DNA of 56,137 nucleotides from an uncultured Collinsella sp. (GTDB lineage: Bacteria > Actinomycetota > Coriobacteriia > Coriobacteriales > Coriobacteriaceae). Each line of letters opens with the position of its first letter. Position 1 is the stretch's first letter. The position numbers were made by a program, and so were the translations under genes. Positions 8,489-16,944 of this stretch are shown piece by piece. Location: positions 1 through 56,137 of the forward strand of contig CABUPE010000013.1 of NCBI GenBank assembly GCA_902493515.1, read 5' to 3'. A model generated the notes under the pieces. The model did not search any database, was not told where the DNA came from, and saw only the letters and a program-made list of their open reading frames with translations.

Positions 8489-8557
8489 TCATATGCGGCT
8501 CCGAGCCATATACAGGGCGCGCGCGGCAACGCGGCGAATGTATGTCGTCTGCGGCAT
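8489..8557 (-). CDS. Possible 22-residue leader peptide
   Basis: A strong AAAGGAGG lies 8 nt before an ATG at 8557, followed by 22 codons (MPQTTYIRRVAARAL start, five Arg in all) and TGA. The following RNA can pair CGGAGCCG with CGGCTCCG or fold GGCTCGGAGCC within the ORF's end, so alternative structures are possible. It may regulate the reductase genes or be a free small protein. The evidence is only the RBS and position. Confidence 0.35.
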   Translation of the reverse strand: MPQTTYIRRVAARALYMARSRI

Positions 8558-8720
8558 GTGCGCGTCCTCCTTTACAAGTTAAGGTCAACTATATCAACGG
8601 TCGTCGACCATGCGAACACCGTTGACATTCGTACGACAGCGTCGTGTGCCGCCGTTTAATAAATAATTATCTGTGTTGATAAGAGTTTGTCATTCCCCAT
8701 TAGGCGAACGGCAAGACAAA

Positions 8721-8747
8721 GCCGCCGAGACTTATATCCCCGACGGC
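8721..8747 (-). terminator. Probable terminator after modC
   Basis: Minus-strand RNA GCCGTCGGGG...CTCGGCGGC forms a hairpin with mismatches, followed by a weak T-rich run TTTGTCTT. It lies 12 bp past the modC stop. Confidence 0.45.
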
Positions 8748-8758
8748 ATTACCCGGCG

Positions 8759-9829
8759 CTACCGACAAACCAGATGGATCCTGCTGGCATCAAAATGCAT
8801 ACGCAGGGTCTCGCCTTCTTGCGGTAACCCATCCGCTGGTACGCTCAATTTGTTGACCTTCCACTGCAGACGCGTTGGCGCATCGGCCCGCGGCGCATCC
8901 AACAGCACCAGGCGCTCAAAACGCGAATCGCTCACGCGCGCCACGTGCAGGTCGTAGCTGTTGCGACCCCGCTCGGCACGGTTGTCCACATGGAAGTAGC
9001 TCGCGCGAATGCCCAGGTACGCCACATTATCGGGAACCTCGAGACCCACGTTAAAGGTCATGCCCCAATCGAGCGCCTCAACTTCTTCGTCGCCGATCTT
9101 GCGCGCCCGGCTTGTGTTCTTGCAGCCCGTCAGGCGCAGCGCCGCCAGCGTCTGCGGACGGCGGACCACGTCCTCGACGGAGCCGATCTCCTCAACATGC
9201 CCGTCGTGCATCACGCAGATGCGCTGGCACAGGCGGCACGCTTCGTCGATGTCGTGGCTCACATAGAGCACGGTGCGGTTGCATACATCGAACAGGTCGA
9301 GCATGTTCTGTTCGAGGGCGCTCTTAAGATAGGAATCGAGTGCGCTCATGGGCTCGTCGAACATAAAGATGCCCGGGTGAGCCGCCACCATACGGGCAAG
9401 CGCCACACGTTGCTGCTGACCGCCCGAGAGGCGCGCGGGATAGCGGTCGGCAAAATCGGCTAGGCCAAAGATGCCCAGGTAGCGCTCGGCAAGTTTTTTA
9501 CGCGCCGCGGCGTCGCCCGCGTCCTTTACGCCGGCACATACGTTATCGGCCACCGTCATGTTGGGAAACAGCTGATAGTTTTGGAACAGCAGGGCGCATT
9601 TGCGCTCCTGGGGCGACAGGTTGATGCCCGCCGCCGAGTCAAAAAAGGTCACGCCGTTGACGACGATCTTGCCCTCGTCGGGCGTCTCCACACCGGCAAT
9701 GCAGCGCAAGGTGCAGCTCTTGCCGCAACCCGAGGCACCGAGCAGCGCCACACGCTCCTCGCCGGCCTCAAGCTGCATGTCGAGCATAAACCCGGGATAG
9801 CGCTTTTTAATATCCAGAACGAGCGACAT
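8759..9829 (-). CDS. modC: Molybdate ABC transporter ATP-binding protein ModC
   Basis: The cytoplasmic ATPase of the molybdate importer, 356 residues. Walker A is GASGCGKS (near residues 31-38), the Q-loop follows, the ABC signature is LSGGQQQR, and Walker B is IFMFDEP. After about residue 230 a C-terminal MOP-like regulatory domain follows, as in ModC. RBS GGGAGGT overlaps the end of modB, and the two genes are 3 bp apart. Sulfate or tungstate transport are the usual alternatives; the adjacent modA, modB, moaB and moeA favour molybdate or tungstate. Confidence 0.88.
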   Translation of the reverse strand: MSLVLDIKKRYPGFMLDMQLEAGEERVALLGASGCGKSCTLRCIAGVETPDEGKIVVNGVTFFDSAAGINLSPQERKCALLFQNYQLFPNMTVADNVCAGVKDAGDAAARKKLAERYLGIFGLADFADRYPARLSGGQQQRVALARMVAAHPGIFMFDEPMSALDSYLKSALEQNMLDLFDVCNRTVLYVSHDIDEACRLCQRICVMHDGHVEEIGSVEDVVRRPQTLAALRLTGCKNTSRARKIGDEEVEALDWGMTFNVGLEVPDNVAYLGIRASYFHVDNRAERGRNSYDLHVARVSDSRFERLVLLDAPRADAPTRLQWKVNKLSVPADGLPQEGETLRMHFDASRIHLVCR

Positions 9830-9832
9830 GGC

Positions 9833-11275
9833 CTATCGACCTCCCTTCGCGACCGCGTCATCGCGCATAAGCTCGGCCAGCGCCTCGCGATCGATTCGCA
9901 GGGCATCGCCGCCCGCCGGGTCGAGCGAATCACCCTGTCCGGCGAGGTCTTTGGCCTGCTTGCGCCCCGCATGGGAAAGGCCCCGCTCGCGATACTTTTG
10001 CGAATGGGCGGTGTACATGTTAATGAACAGGATGACCAGGAAGCTGAACGCAATTACGACCACGACCCAGAAGAGCGCGACCGACGTATTGCCGCCCATC
10101 CACTCAAAATAGATGGCGATGGGGATGGTCTGCGTAATGCCGGCGTAGTTGCCCGCAAAGAACAGCGTGCAGCCAAACTCTCCCATCGCGCGGGCAAAGG
10201 CGAGGACCGTACCAGCAGCAATAGAAGGCCACCCAAGCGGCATCATAAGCTTGGCAAAGATGCGACGCTCGGACCATCCCAGGGTTCGCGCGGCGTCAAG
10301 CATCTGCGTGTCGAGGCTCTCAAAGGCGCCGAGCGCCGTACGGTAGACCAGGGGGAACGATACCACCACGGCAGAGATCACCGCCGCCGGCCACGTAAAG
10401 ACAATCGAGACGCCGTGCGCAATCAGCCACTGGCCCACCCCGGTCGAGCGACCAAACAGCATAAGCAGCAAAAAGCCGCAGACCGTGGGCGGCAACACCA
10501 TGGGGATGGTAAAGACCGAGTCGAGTAGGCCCTTGATGCGACTCGAGGTACCCATAGTCTTCCACGCGGCGAACAGGCCCAGCGCAAGGGAGATCACCAG
10601 GGCAAGGCCGCTCGTTTTAATGGACACCCAAAACGGGCGATAGTCGATGTCGCCCAAAAAGGAGACCAGAGAGGTCAAGGGCCCTTGCTCATCCCGCAAC
10701 ATGACAGACGACGCCTCTACCATTTGAGCGCTATCAAGCCAACGCGCGCCGCCCTTGGCATCGCCCGAGGCTGATGCAATCACCACATAGCGGTCCCCAT
10801 CCGCACCGCGCTCATCAAAGCCATAGGTATACCCGCCGGCATCAAACGTTGTTTCCGCCGTGACATACCAAGGAAGATCCACGTCCCCCAGCCGCGCACC
10901 TCCCATGCAGTTTGCGCTGTCGAGGTCACAGACGAGGGCCTTGAGACCCGATACGCACTCGTTGTCCTGCGGATCCAATCCATACTTCTCGACCGCCTTG
11001 GGCGATATCCACGCCACAACGCGATCGGCAGCAGGCGCCACTACAAGGTCCACATCCTCGTCAACGGGAAACCGGTAGCCCTCAGGCTGGCCCTCCATGG
11101 CGCGAGCGGTCCCCTTCGCCAACCGCTCAAAACCCTCGATTCCATAGGAAAGCCCATGAGCGGTCGCAGCAACCTGGGCCCCGTCCTCGGCGTCCCCGGC
11201 AAACGCAAATCCCGGCACCCAGCAAAGCGCGAAGGTCAAAGCACAGGCGACAAGCATGCGGAATCTATTAAGCAC
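9833..11275 (-). CDS. modB: Molybdate ABC transporter permease ModB with an extra N-terminal exported domain
   Basis: The permease part (about residues 215-440) has the ModB core: SGLALVISLALGLFAAW, PTVCGFLLL, the cytoplasmic EAA loop (DAARTLGWSERRIF) and later helices. Before it lies a cleavable-looking signal (LVACALTFALCWVPGFAFA, then GDAED) and roughly 190 residues with no obvious membrane segment, which ordinary ModB proteins of about 220-230 residues lack. The C-tail has about 45 more polar residues. The GTG at 11275 is chosen because GGAG stands 6 nt upstream; the open frame continues to 11344 inside modA's stop region. The extra domain may be an extracytoplasmic partner of ModA; its function is unknown. 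Confidence 0.82.
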   Translation of the reverse strand: MLNRFRMLVACALTFALCWVPGFAFAGDAEDGAQVAATAHGLSYGIEGFERLAKGTARAMEGQPEGYRFPVDEDVDLVVAPAADRVVAWISPKAVEKYGLDPQDNECVSGLKALVCDLDSANCMGGARLGDVDLPWYVTAETTFDAGGYTYGFDERGADGDRYVVIASASGDAKGGARWLDSAQMVEASSVMLRDEQGPLTSLVSFLGDIDYRPFWVSIKTSGLALVISLALGLFAAWKTMGTSSRIKGLLDSVFTIPMVLPPTVCGFLLLMLFGRSTGVGQWLIAHGVSIVFTWPAAVISAVVVSFPLVYRTALGAFESLDTQMLDAARTLGWSERRIFAKLMMPLGWPSIAAGTVLAFARAMGEFGCTLFFAGNYAGITQTIPIAIYFEWMGGNTSVALFWVVVVIAFSFLVILFINMYTAHSQKYRERGLSHAGRKQAKDLAGQGDSLDPAGGDALRIDREALAELMRDDAVAKGGR

Positions 11276-11343
11276 GAAAAGCTCCAAGCGAATACAAGGA
11301 CGGAGTGAAACACAAAACGATGGAATTATCGCGCCAAGCCGCA

Positions 11344-12219
11344 CTACTCGGAAAGCTCAAAGCCGTACTTGGCCCAAATCTTCTGGGCTTTCTTGTTGGT
11401 CAGGCAGAAGTCGATGAACGCCTTGGCCTCGTCGGCATGCTCGGAGCTATCGGCGACAGCGCCGGGATACACGATGGGCTTGTGCGAGTCCTCGGGGCAC
11501 ACGAAGGCCTCCTCGATGCCGTCGTAGCGGAAGATATCGGAGCTGTAGACAAAACCCGCCACGCAGTCGCCTGTAGAGACGTAAGACGCAGCGGTGCCGA
11601 CCTTGTCGGCCAGGGCTACCTTGTCGGCGAGCTCGGGCGCGTACTCGCCGTCGTCGCCCTCGGTACCGGTATAGAGGCCCACGGAAGCCAGCGCCTGGTT
11701 GGCGTACTTGCCGGCGGGGACGGTCTTGGCGTCGCCGATGGCAATCTTACCGTCCAGATTCGCGACGTCGGCGATGGCCTCGACCTTAGTATCGGAGCCC
11801 TCGGCGCGAATGATCACGAGATCGTTGACGAACATGTCCTCGCGGGTGTCGGTGTCGACGAGCTCGGCGGTCTCAGCGTCATCCATGGTGCCCTTGGAAG
11901 CGGTGATGAGCACGTCGACCGTGGCGCCGGCCTTCATCTGCTCGACGAGGTCGCCGGAGGCCTTAAACTGCGTGTCGGCAAAGGTGGTGCCGGTTTGGTC
12001 GGTGTAGAGCTCCTGAACCTCGGGCAGGGCCTTCTCGAGGGAGTTAGCGGCAAAGACCTGCAGCTCGACGGTTTCCTTCTTGGAAGAGGCCTTGGCGGAG
12101 CCGACATCGGATCCGGCCGGCTCGGACGTCTTGCTGCCCGAACAGCCGGCAAGACCAAGGCCGGCAGCGGCGACAGCAGAAAGCGAAACGAATCCGCGGC
12201 GAGAAACCATATCGAACAT
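11344..12219 (-). CDS. modA: Molybdate-binding lipoprotein ModA
   Basis: The substrate-binding component of the molybdate ABC importer, 291 residues, anchored to the outer face of the membrane. The N-terminus MFDMVSRRGFVSLSAVAAAG leads to lipobox LAGC with Cys26; SRRGFVSL looks like a twin-arginine signal, so it may be a Tat lipoprotein. The body shows family segments VFAANSLEKALPEV and SKGTMDDAE. ATG at 12219 is preferred over an in-frame TTG two codons upstream because AAAGGG is then 6 nt away. It is the first gene of modABC; a TATAAT box lies in its leader. Confidence 0.9.
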   Translation of the reverse strand: MFDMVSRRGFVSLSAVAAAGLGLAGCSGSKTSEPAGSDVGSAKASSKKETVELQVFAANSLEKALPEVQELYTDQTGTTFADTQFKASGDLVEQMKAGATVDVLITASKGTMDDAETAELVDTDTREDMFVNDLVIIRAEGSDTKVEAIADVANLDGKIAIGDAKTVPAGKYANQALASVGLYTGTEGDDGEYAPELADKVALADKVGTAASYVSTGDCVAGFVYSSDIFRYDGIEEAFVCPEDSHKPIVYPGAVADSSEHADEAKAFIDFCLTNKKAQKIWAKYGFELSE

Positions 12220-12282
12220 GTTCAACCCTTTCGAACGCTATGCCCGGGCACCCCGCCTCGGGCTTTAATCTGCAATCAGATT

Positions 12283-12335
12283 ATACTTCTGCGCGAATAA
12301 TGATAGTGAGATATTATTCTCGTCAGAGAATATAG
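12283..12335 (-). promoter_or_regulatory. modA promoter -10 and upstream operator-like palindrome
   Basis: On the minus strand a perfect TATAAT lies about 60 bp before modA with no good -35. Just upstream, TATTCTC-GTCA-GAGAATA (12315-12332) is a 7-bp inverted repeat flanked by ATA on both sides. Its place and symmetry suit a metal or molybdate regulator, but it does not match the ModE consensus closely. Confidence 0.45.
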
Positions 12336-12422
12336 TTTCAAGTTACCGTGCACCTCGGCGTCGATTCGGCGGAAAACAAAGGCGGAGCAGCCGTTCAGGT
12401 CGCCCCGCCGCAGGTAAACCGC

Positions 12423-12902
12423 TTAGTTGGTATGTCCGCCGCCCGCCGTCATCTGAGCCGCATGCTCCAGCTGGTCTGTTATGGCCTCCCAGCTTTCGCG
12501 GGCGGCCTTCGTAGAACCGGGAAAGTTTACGACAAGTGTATGACCTCGTTGCATGCAAATAGCGCGCGAGAGCATGGCGCGGCGCGTCTTGGTCATGGAG
12601 TAGGCACGAATTGCCTCGGCAATACCCGGCACATCGCGGTCGCAGACGGAACGCGTCGCCTCGGGCGTTACATCGCGCATCGAAAGCCCCGTGCCGCCGC
12701 AGGTGAGCACGACATTGGCGTGGCACTCATCGGCGGCTTCCATAATGGCATCACCGATCTCGCTGACGTCGTCGCGCACGACCACATGTGAGGCGACCGT
12801 CCAGCCCTGTGCCTCGATAAGTTCCTCGAGTGCGGCTCCGGCCTCATCCTGCAAAAGATCGCGTGTGTCCGAGCACGTCACGATCGATATCTTCAGCTCC
12901 AT
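12423..12902 (-). CDS. moaB: Molybdenum cofactor protein MoaB/MogA (molybdopterin adenylyltransferase family)
   Basis: A 159-residue MoCF_biosynth-domain protein that adenylates molybdopterin before metal insertion. It shows the family's ISIVTCSDTRDLLQDEAG opening, VVLTCGGTGLSMRDVTPEAT with the GGTG substrate loop near residues 72-76, and NFPGSTKAARE near the C-terminus. The frame is open 43 codons further up, but ATG at 12902 has AGGGGGA upstream and the family's usual start. It follows moeA by 10 bp, so they form an operon and act in successive cofactor steps. Confidence 0.88.
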   Translation of the reverse strand: MELKISIVTCSDTRDLLQDEAGAALEELIEAQGWTVASHVVVRDDVSEIGDAIMEAADECHANVVLTCGGTGLSMRDVTPEATRSVCDRDVPGIAEAIRAYSMTKTRRAMLSRAICMQRGHTLVVNFPGSTKAARESWEAITDQLEHAAQMTAGGGHTN

Positions 12903-12912
12903 AGCATTCCCC

Positions 12913-14175
12913 CTACAACACGGCGCCCTCGGGCAGGTCGACGCGAACAACGTCCACGGCATCTCCCGCCTTGAGCTCGCACGGTCCTTCGTCAATACGC
13001 AGCAGGCAGTTCGCACGCTGCATAGTTCCAAGCAGCGCCGAATTCTGTGTCTTAGCCTCGGTCACCAACAACTCACCGGTCTCGGGGTCGCGCAAAACCG
13101 TGGCGCGATCGAAGAAGCGGCGATGCTGTCGCTTTTTCACGCCGTGCGTGAGCGTCGCCTGCTGCACGGGACGCGCAACCTCGGCAAAACCGCGCATCTT
13201 GCGAATCGCCGGACGGGCAAGCATCTCAAAGCCCACATACGCCGCGGCCGGGTTGCCCGAAAGCCCCAGGTAGGGCTTACCCCCGAGCAAGCCAAACGTG
13301 ATGGCCTTGCCCGGACGCATCGAGATGCGGTCAAACAGCACCTCGCCCTCACGCCGGACGAGCGCCGTCACATAGTCGTAATCGCCCGCCGAGGCGCCAC
13401 CGCTCGTAATGACAAAGTCGCACTCCTGCACGGCACGATGCACCAGCTCGGCGATCGCTTGCTCATCATCGGGCGCAATGCCGTAGAACACGGGCTCCGC
13501 GCCGGCATCGAGTGCTTCCGCCATCAACGCCGACGAGTTGGAATCGCGAATCTGCCCGCGCGCCGGCAGCTCACCCGGCGCGACCAGCTCCGTGCCCAGC
13601 GAGATAATGCCCACGCGCGGAGCGGCATGCACCTTCACGTTCGCATACCCGGCGCTCGCCAGCAGGCCGGCGCCCGCCGGAGCCACAACCTCGCCGGCGC
13701 GCATCACGACGTCGCCGGCATGAGCTTCCTCAGCAGCCGAGCGAACGTTCTCCCCCACCTTGGCCGGCGCCGAGAACCTCACACGCGAGCCCTCGTTGCC
13801 GTCACCGTCGAGCACATCAACGATCTCATACTTCACCACGGCATCGGCACCTTCGGGTACCGGCGCGCCCGTCATGATGCGGACCGTCTCGCCCGCGCCG
13901 ATTGCGCCCTCAAACACATGGCCCGCGGCCTCGTGTCCGATAACGTCGAGCGTCACCGGCGCCTCGCCAGATGCCTGCGCCAAGTCCGCCGAGAGCACGG
14001 CATATCCGTCCATAGCGCTGTTGGCAAACGGCGAGATGTCGATATCGGCCACCGCGTCCTCGGCCAAGGGAAAACCAGCCGCCTGCCACACGGGAATCTC
14101 GATGAGATCCGTCGGAGCAACGTGCGACAAAACAATCGACTGCGCATCCTCCAACGGTATGAGTTTCTCTGCCAT
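12913..14175 (-). CDS. moeA: Molybdopterin molybdenumtransferase MoeA
   Basis: Inserts molybdate into adenylated molybdopterin. The 420 residues show the MoeA N-terminal region (PLEDAQSIVL, then SPFANSAMDGYAV with conserved Asp), the central MoCF_biosynth domain (VGIISLGTELVAPGE, ITSGGASAGDYDY, the PGKAITFG loop, GLSGNPAAAYVGFE) and the C-terminal MoeA domain IV. ATG at 14175 has GAGG 5 nt upstream. It is first of moeA-moaB and lies directly upstream of modABC, so cofactor making and metal uptake are physically linked. Confidence 0.93.
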   Translation of the reverse strand: MAEKLIPLEDAQSIVLSHVAPTDLIEIPVWQAAGFPLAEDAVADIDISPFANSAMDGYAVLSADLAQASGEAPVTLDVIGHEAAGHVFEGAIGAGETVRIMTGAPVPEGADAVVKYEIVDVLDGDGNEGSRVRFSAPAKVGENVRSAAEEAHAGDVVMRAGEVVAPAGAGLLASAGYANVKVHAAPRVGIISLGTELVAPGELPARGQIRDSNSSALMAEALDAGAEPVFYGIAPDDEQAIAELVHRAVQECDFVITSGGASAGDYDYVTALVRREGEVLFDRISMRPGKAITFGLLGGKPYLGLSGNPAAAYVGFEMLARPAIRKMRGFAEVARPVQQATLTHGVKKRQHRRFFDRATVLRDPETGELLVTEAKTQNSALLGTMQRANCLLRIDEGPCELKAGDAVDVVRVDLPEGAVL

Positions 14176-14386
14176 ATGCACCTCTTAATGCCACGGCGCA
14201 CAACAGGGGCGCCAATTCTTTATGCTTGTCTCAGTATAATCCCCCGACGCACGACCGCGACTCGGCCTGTACCCGCAAATACACCTGTCGGTTGCAGGCC
14301 GCGAAACAGAATGGAAACCAACCCACCGGCTCGTCGCGTTTACCGCGTTTTATAATTGCTTGCGTTGCAACCTAAAAGAGGAACGT

Positions 14387-15808
14387 ATGGCTCATAACGA
14401 CAAACCCGAAAGCGCAAACAAAGCGCAGGATCATTTCCAGCCGCTCGACGACGGCGGTTTTTTCTCCCTTAATGACGTCATCACGGCAGGCAGGCATCAA
14501 CTTACCCGCTCCGAGCATCTCTTGGCTGCCGACACGCGCCGCAACGCCCGCAACCTACTAGCGAGCACTAAGTTGCTCGTACTCGTCGTCACCGTCTCGC
14601 TCGCCATGGGCGTTGCCGCTTGGGCGTTTTTGGCCTCATTAAATATCGCGACCGACTATCGCGAGCACCATGCGTGGATTTACGCGCTGCTTCCCGTTGT
14701 GGGCGTTGCCACCGCATGGGTGTACAAAAACCACGGTCTCGCCGCCAAGCGTGGCAACAACCTGGTCATCGACTCCGCTCTGGGCACACGCCTCATCCAT
14801 ATGCGCATGGCCATCCTCACCTTCGTCTGCTCCACGCTCACGCACCTCACCGGCGGCTCGGCCGGTCGCGAGGGAGCTGCGGTGCAGATTGGCGGCACCA
14901 TCGCCAGCAACATCTCGAGCCTCGCCCACCTCAAAAAGCATGACCACCACGACCTCATGCTCGCCGGCATCTCGTCGGCCTTTGGCGCCGTATTCGGCTC
15001 GCCCCTTGCCGGAGCTTTCTTTGGCATGGAGATGTGCTTTATCGGCAAGATCGACTACACGGCGGGCATCTACTGCCTGGTCGCCTCATTTACCGGCTAC
15101 TTTACATCACTCGCCCTAGGTACCGAGTACGAGGCGAATGTTATCGCCAGCGTTCCCAACATGACACCACGGACGGTTGTCATCGTTGTTATCAGCGCCA
15201 TTATCTTCGGTCTGACGGCACGCCTCTTTGCCTGGTCAGTTCGAACCGTCAAGAGCCTGTACGGTCGCTTTATCACCAATTATCTTATTCGCGCACTCAT
15301 AGGTGCACTCGTGGTTTTGGCCGCCTATGCCCTCCTCGACGCCTGGGACTACGCCGGCCTTTCCACGTGGCTTTCCGGCGCCGGATTTGCCGGCAACACC
15401 ACCCTGGCGGACGCAGTCATCAAGTTGGTCGTCACAGCGCTCACCCTGGGCGCCGGCTTCCAAGGCGGCGAGGTCACGCCCCTGTTTGGTATCGGTGCGG
15501 CGCTCGGCGGCTGGATCGGTTGCCTCGTCGGAATCGATCCCAGCTTTCTAGCAGCGCTGGGCATGCTCGGCGTGTTCTGCGCCGGCCTTAACGTGCCTAT
15601 CACCACCTGTATGATGGCCATCGACCTGTTCCACGGCACGGCAGCCGGGTTCTTTGTCATCGTGGCCTTTATCAGCTACCTAACCGCCGGACACCGCGGC
15701 GTGTACCCCGCCCAGCGCATCATCTCGCCCAAGCGCCGTTCGCTTATTGTGGATGAGGGCGGTACGGTAGCGGATGCTATCGAGCGCCACAACGACCTGA
15801 TAGAGTAG
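14387..15808 (+). CDS. ClC-family anion channel/antiporter
   Basis: Membrane protein of 473 residues with about ten or more helices. The ClC fingerprints are GGSAGREGAAVQIGGTIAS (about residue 155), FGSPLAGAFFGMEM (about 200) and GFQGGEVTPLFGIGAALGG (about 360). The usual GREGP is GREGA here; replacement at this position is seen in the fluoride-exporting CLC-F branch (GREG[T/A]), so F-/H+ exchange is a possible function alongside chloride transport. There is no C-terminal CBS domain. ATG at 14387 has AAGAGGA upstream; a TATAAT at about 14350 may be its -10. No fluoride riboswitch is seen upstream. Confidence 0.85.
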   Translation: MAHNDKPESANKAQDHFQPLDDGGFFSLNDVITAGRHQLTRSEHLLAADTRRNARNLLASTKLLVLVVTVSLAMGVAAWAFLASLNIATDYREHHAWIYALLPVVGVATAWVYKNHGLAAKRGNNLVIDSALGTRLIHMRMAILTFVCSTLTHLTGGSAGREGAAVQIGGTIASNISSLAHLKKHDHHDLMLAGISSAFGAVFGSPLAGAFFGMEMCFIGKIDYTAGIYCLVASFTGYFTSLALGTEYEANVIASVPNMTPRTVVIVVISAIIFGLTARLFAWSVRTVKSLYGRFITNYLIRALIGALVVLAAYALLDAWDYAGLSTWLSGAGFAGNTTLADAVIKLVVTALTLGAGFQGGEVTPLFGIGAALGGWIGCLVGIDPSFLAALGMLGVFCAGLNVPITTCMMAIDLFHGTAAGFFVIVAFISYLTAGHRGVYPAQRIISPKRRSLIVDEGGTVADAIERHNDLIE

Positions 15809-15895
15809 ACGTAAGTATTCGACGTGCAGCCACAATCGGGGGCAATTCGACCTGAGCGCGACCGCACCGTCACGTCATACGCCGGGAGTCGCCCC

Positions 15896-16858
15896 ATGCA
15901 CGCAACTGATTTTGGCCTCACGCTCATCATCGCCAACCCAGCCGCCCAGTCGGGTGCGGCGCGCGAAGTTGCCGAGCGCCTGCAACGCTTTTTGGATATG
16001 ACCGCGCGCGCATCCCAGTTTGACCTGGTGCTGACCGAGCGCATGGGACACGCCAAGGAGCTGGCCGCACAGGCTCAGGGCTATCGCACCGTTATCGCCC
16101 TTGGCGGCGACGGCGTGATTCACGAGGTCGTCAACGGGCTTATGACGCAAGAGGAGGACACCCGCCCCGCTCTTGCCATCCTACCCGTGGGCTCCGGCAA
16201 CGATTTTGCCCAAACGCTCGGCATCGACGATTTCTCCGGTAAGGATTTTGGCGCGCTGCTCACCTGCGAGCTGCAGCGTCAGGACATCGGGCGCATTCGC
16301 TTATGGAACCCCACAAGCGGCAGCGGCGAGGCTACCGTTGAGTACTACGACCAGACGCTTTCGGTCGGCATCGATGCCGCCATCGGCCTTGGCACCACCG
16401 AGCTACGCAAAAAGACGAGCCTCACCGGCGCGCCGCTCTACACTCTTTCGGGACTTGAGCAGTTTGGCCTACGCTATCGCAATTACCCCATGACAGTCAG
16501 CTTTGACGGGGCGCCCGCCGAGCGCGTAAGGGCGATCATCATGGCGATTCAGCTGGGTCCTACCTATGGCTCGGGCTATCGCATCTGTCCCGACGCCGAC
16601 CCCTGTGACGGCATACTCGACGTCTGCTACGCCTGCGGCCCCGTCCCTCGCGCGGTTGCCCTGCCTATGTTTCTTTCGGCCAAGGACGGCCACCATACCA
16701 AGTTGCCGCCGGTTCGCATGCGCCGCTGCCGCCATGCCGAGCTCACCTTTGAGGAGCCCGACTACCCCATTCAGGCCGACGGCGAGCCCGTTGTCGCCTC
16801 GCGCATCGAGGTCGACATCCTCGCCGGCGCCCTCCACGTCTGGCACCCCACCCGCTAA
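15896..16858 (+). CDS. Diacylglycerol/lipid kinase (DagK/YegS family)
   Basis: A 320-residue lipid kinase of the DAGK catalytic fold. Nucleotide-binding motifs are LGGDGVIHEVVNGL (about residue 68) and LPVGSGNDFAQTLGI (about 95). An N-terminal IIANPAAQSGAA strand-loop and a C-terminal beta domain ending in DGEPVVASRIEVDI are typical. It likely phosphorylates diacylglycerol or an undecaprenol-like lipid at the membrane. ATG at 15896 has GGGAG 7 nt upstream; an earlier ATG at 15824 lacks one. It follows the ClC gene after 87 bp on the same strand. Confidence 0.87.
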   Translation: MHATDFGLTLIIANPAAQSGAAREVAERLQRFLDMTARASQFDLVLTERMGHAKELAAQAQGYRTVIALGGDGVIHEVVNGLMTQEEDTRPALAILPVGSGNDFAQTLGIDDFSGKDFGALLTCELQRQDIGRIRLWNPTSGSGEATVEYYDQTLSVGIDAAIGLGTTELRKKTSLTGAPLYTLSGLEQFGLRYRNYPMTVSFDGAPAERVRAIIMAIQLGPTYGSGYRICPDADPCDGILDVCYACGPVPRAVALPMFLSAKDGHHTKLPPVRMRRCRHAELTFEEPDYPIQADGEPVVASRIEVDILAGALHVWHPTR

Positions 16859-16866
16859 CCCCACCT

Positions 16867-16935
16867 AAGTTGCGGTGAAATAGGGACTGTTTATGCAGCA
16901 AAAGCCGCAAAACAGTTCCTATTTCACCGCAACTT
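16867..16935. repeat. GTTGCGGTG inverted-repeat element, copy 1
   Basis: 26-nt arms (AAGTTGCGGTGAAATAGG... and its complement with one G-U) around an 18-nt loop. The same arm sequence occurs at 37780 and 38710. It lies between two convergent genes. Confidence 0.85.
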
Positions 16936-16944
16936 ATGAGGAGG

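Larger units (their letters stand above)
8330..8758 (-). other. Long leader/intergenic region upstream of reductase paralogue 2
   Basis: This 429-bp gap holds, in minus-strand order, a possible modC terminator (8721-8747), an inverted repeat TCAACGGT...ACCGTTGA (about 8594-8625) around a GGTCGTCGACC palindrome, a short ORF with a strong RBS (8489-8557) and a bulged 12-bp hairpin (8375-8404). No known riboswitch is recognised. It probably contains the promoter of the reductase genes. Confidence 0.5.

Noticed and set aside
6941..8659. A 572-codon plus-strand open frame opposite reductase paralogue 2
   Set aside because: It is the antisense shadow of a well-conserved gene in a GC-rich genome; the translation has no family motifs and there is no RBS.
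14222..14386. Fluoride riboswitch before the ClC gene
   Set aside because: I looked for the conserved fluoride-aptamer strands and found none.
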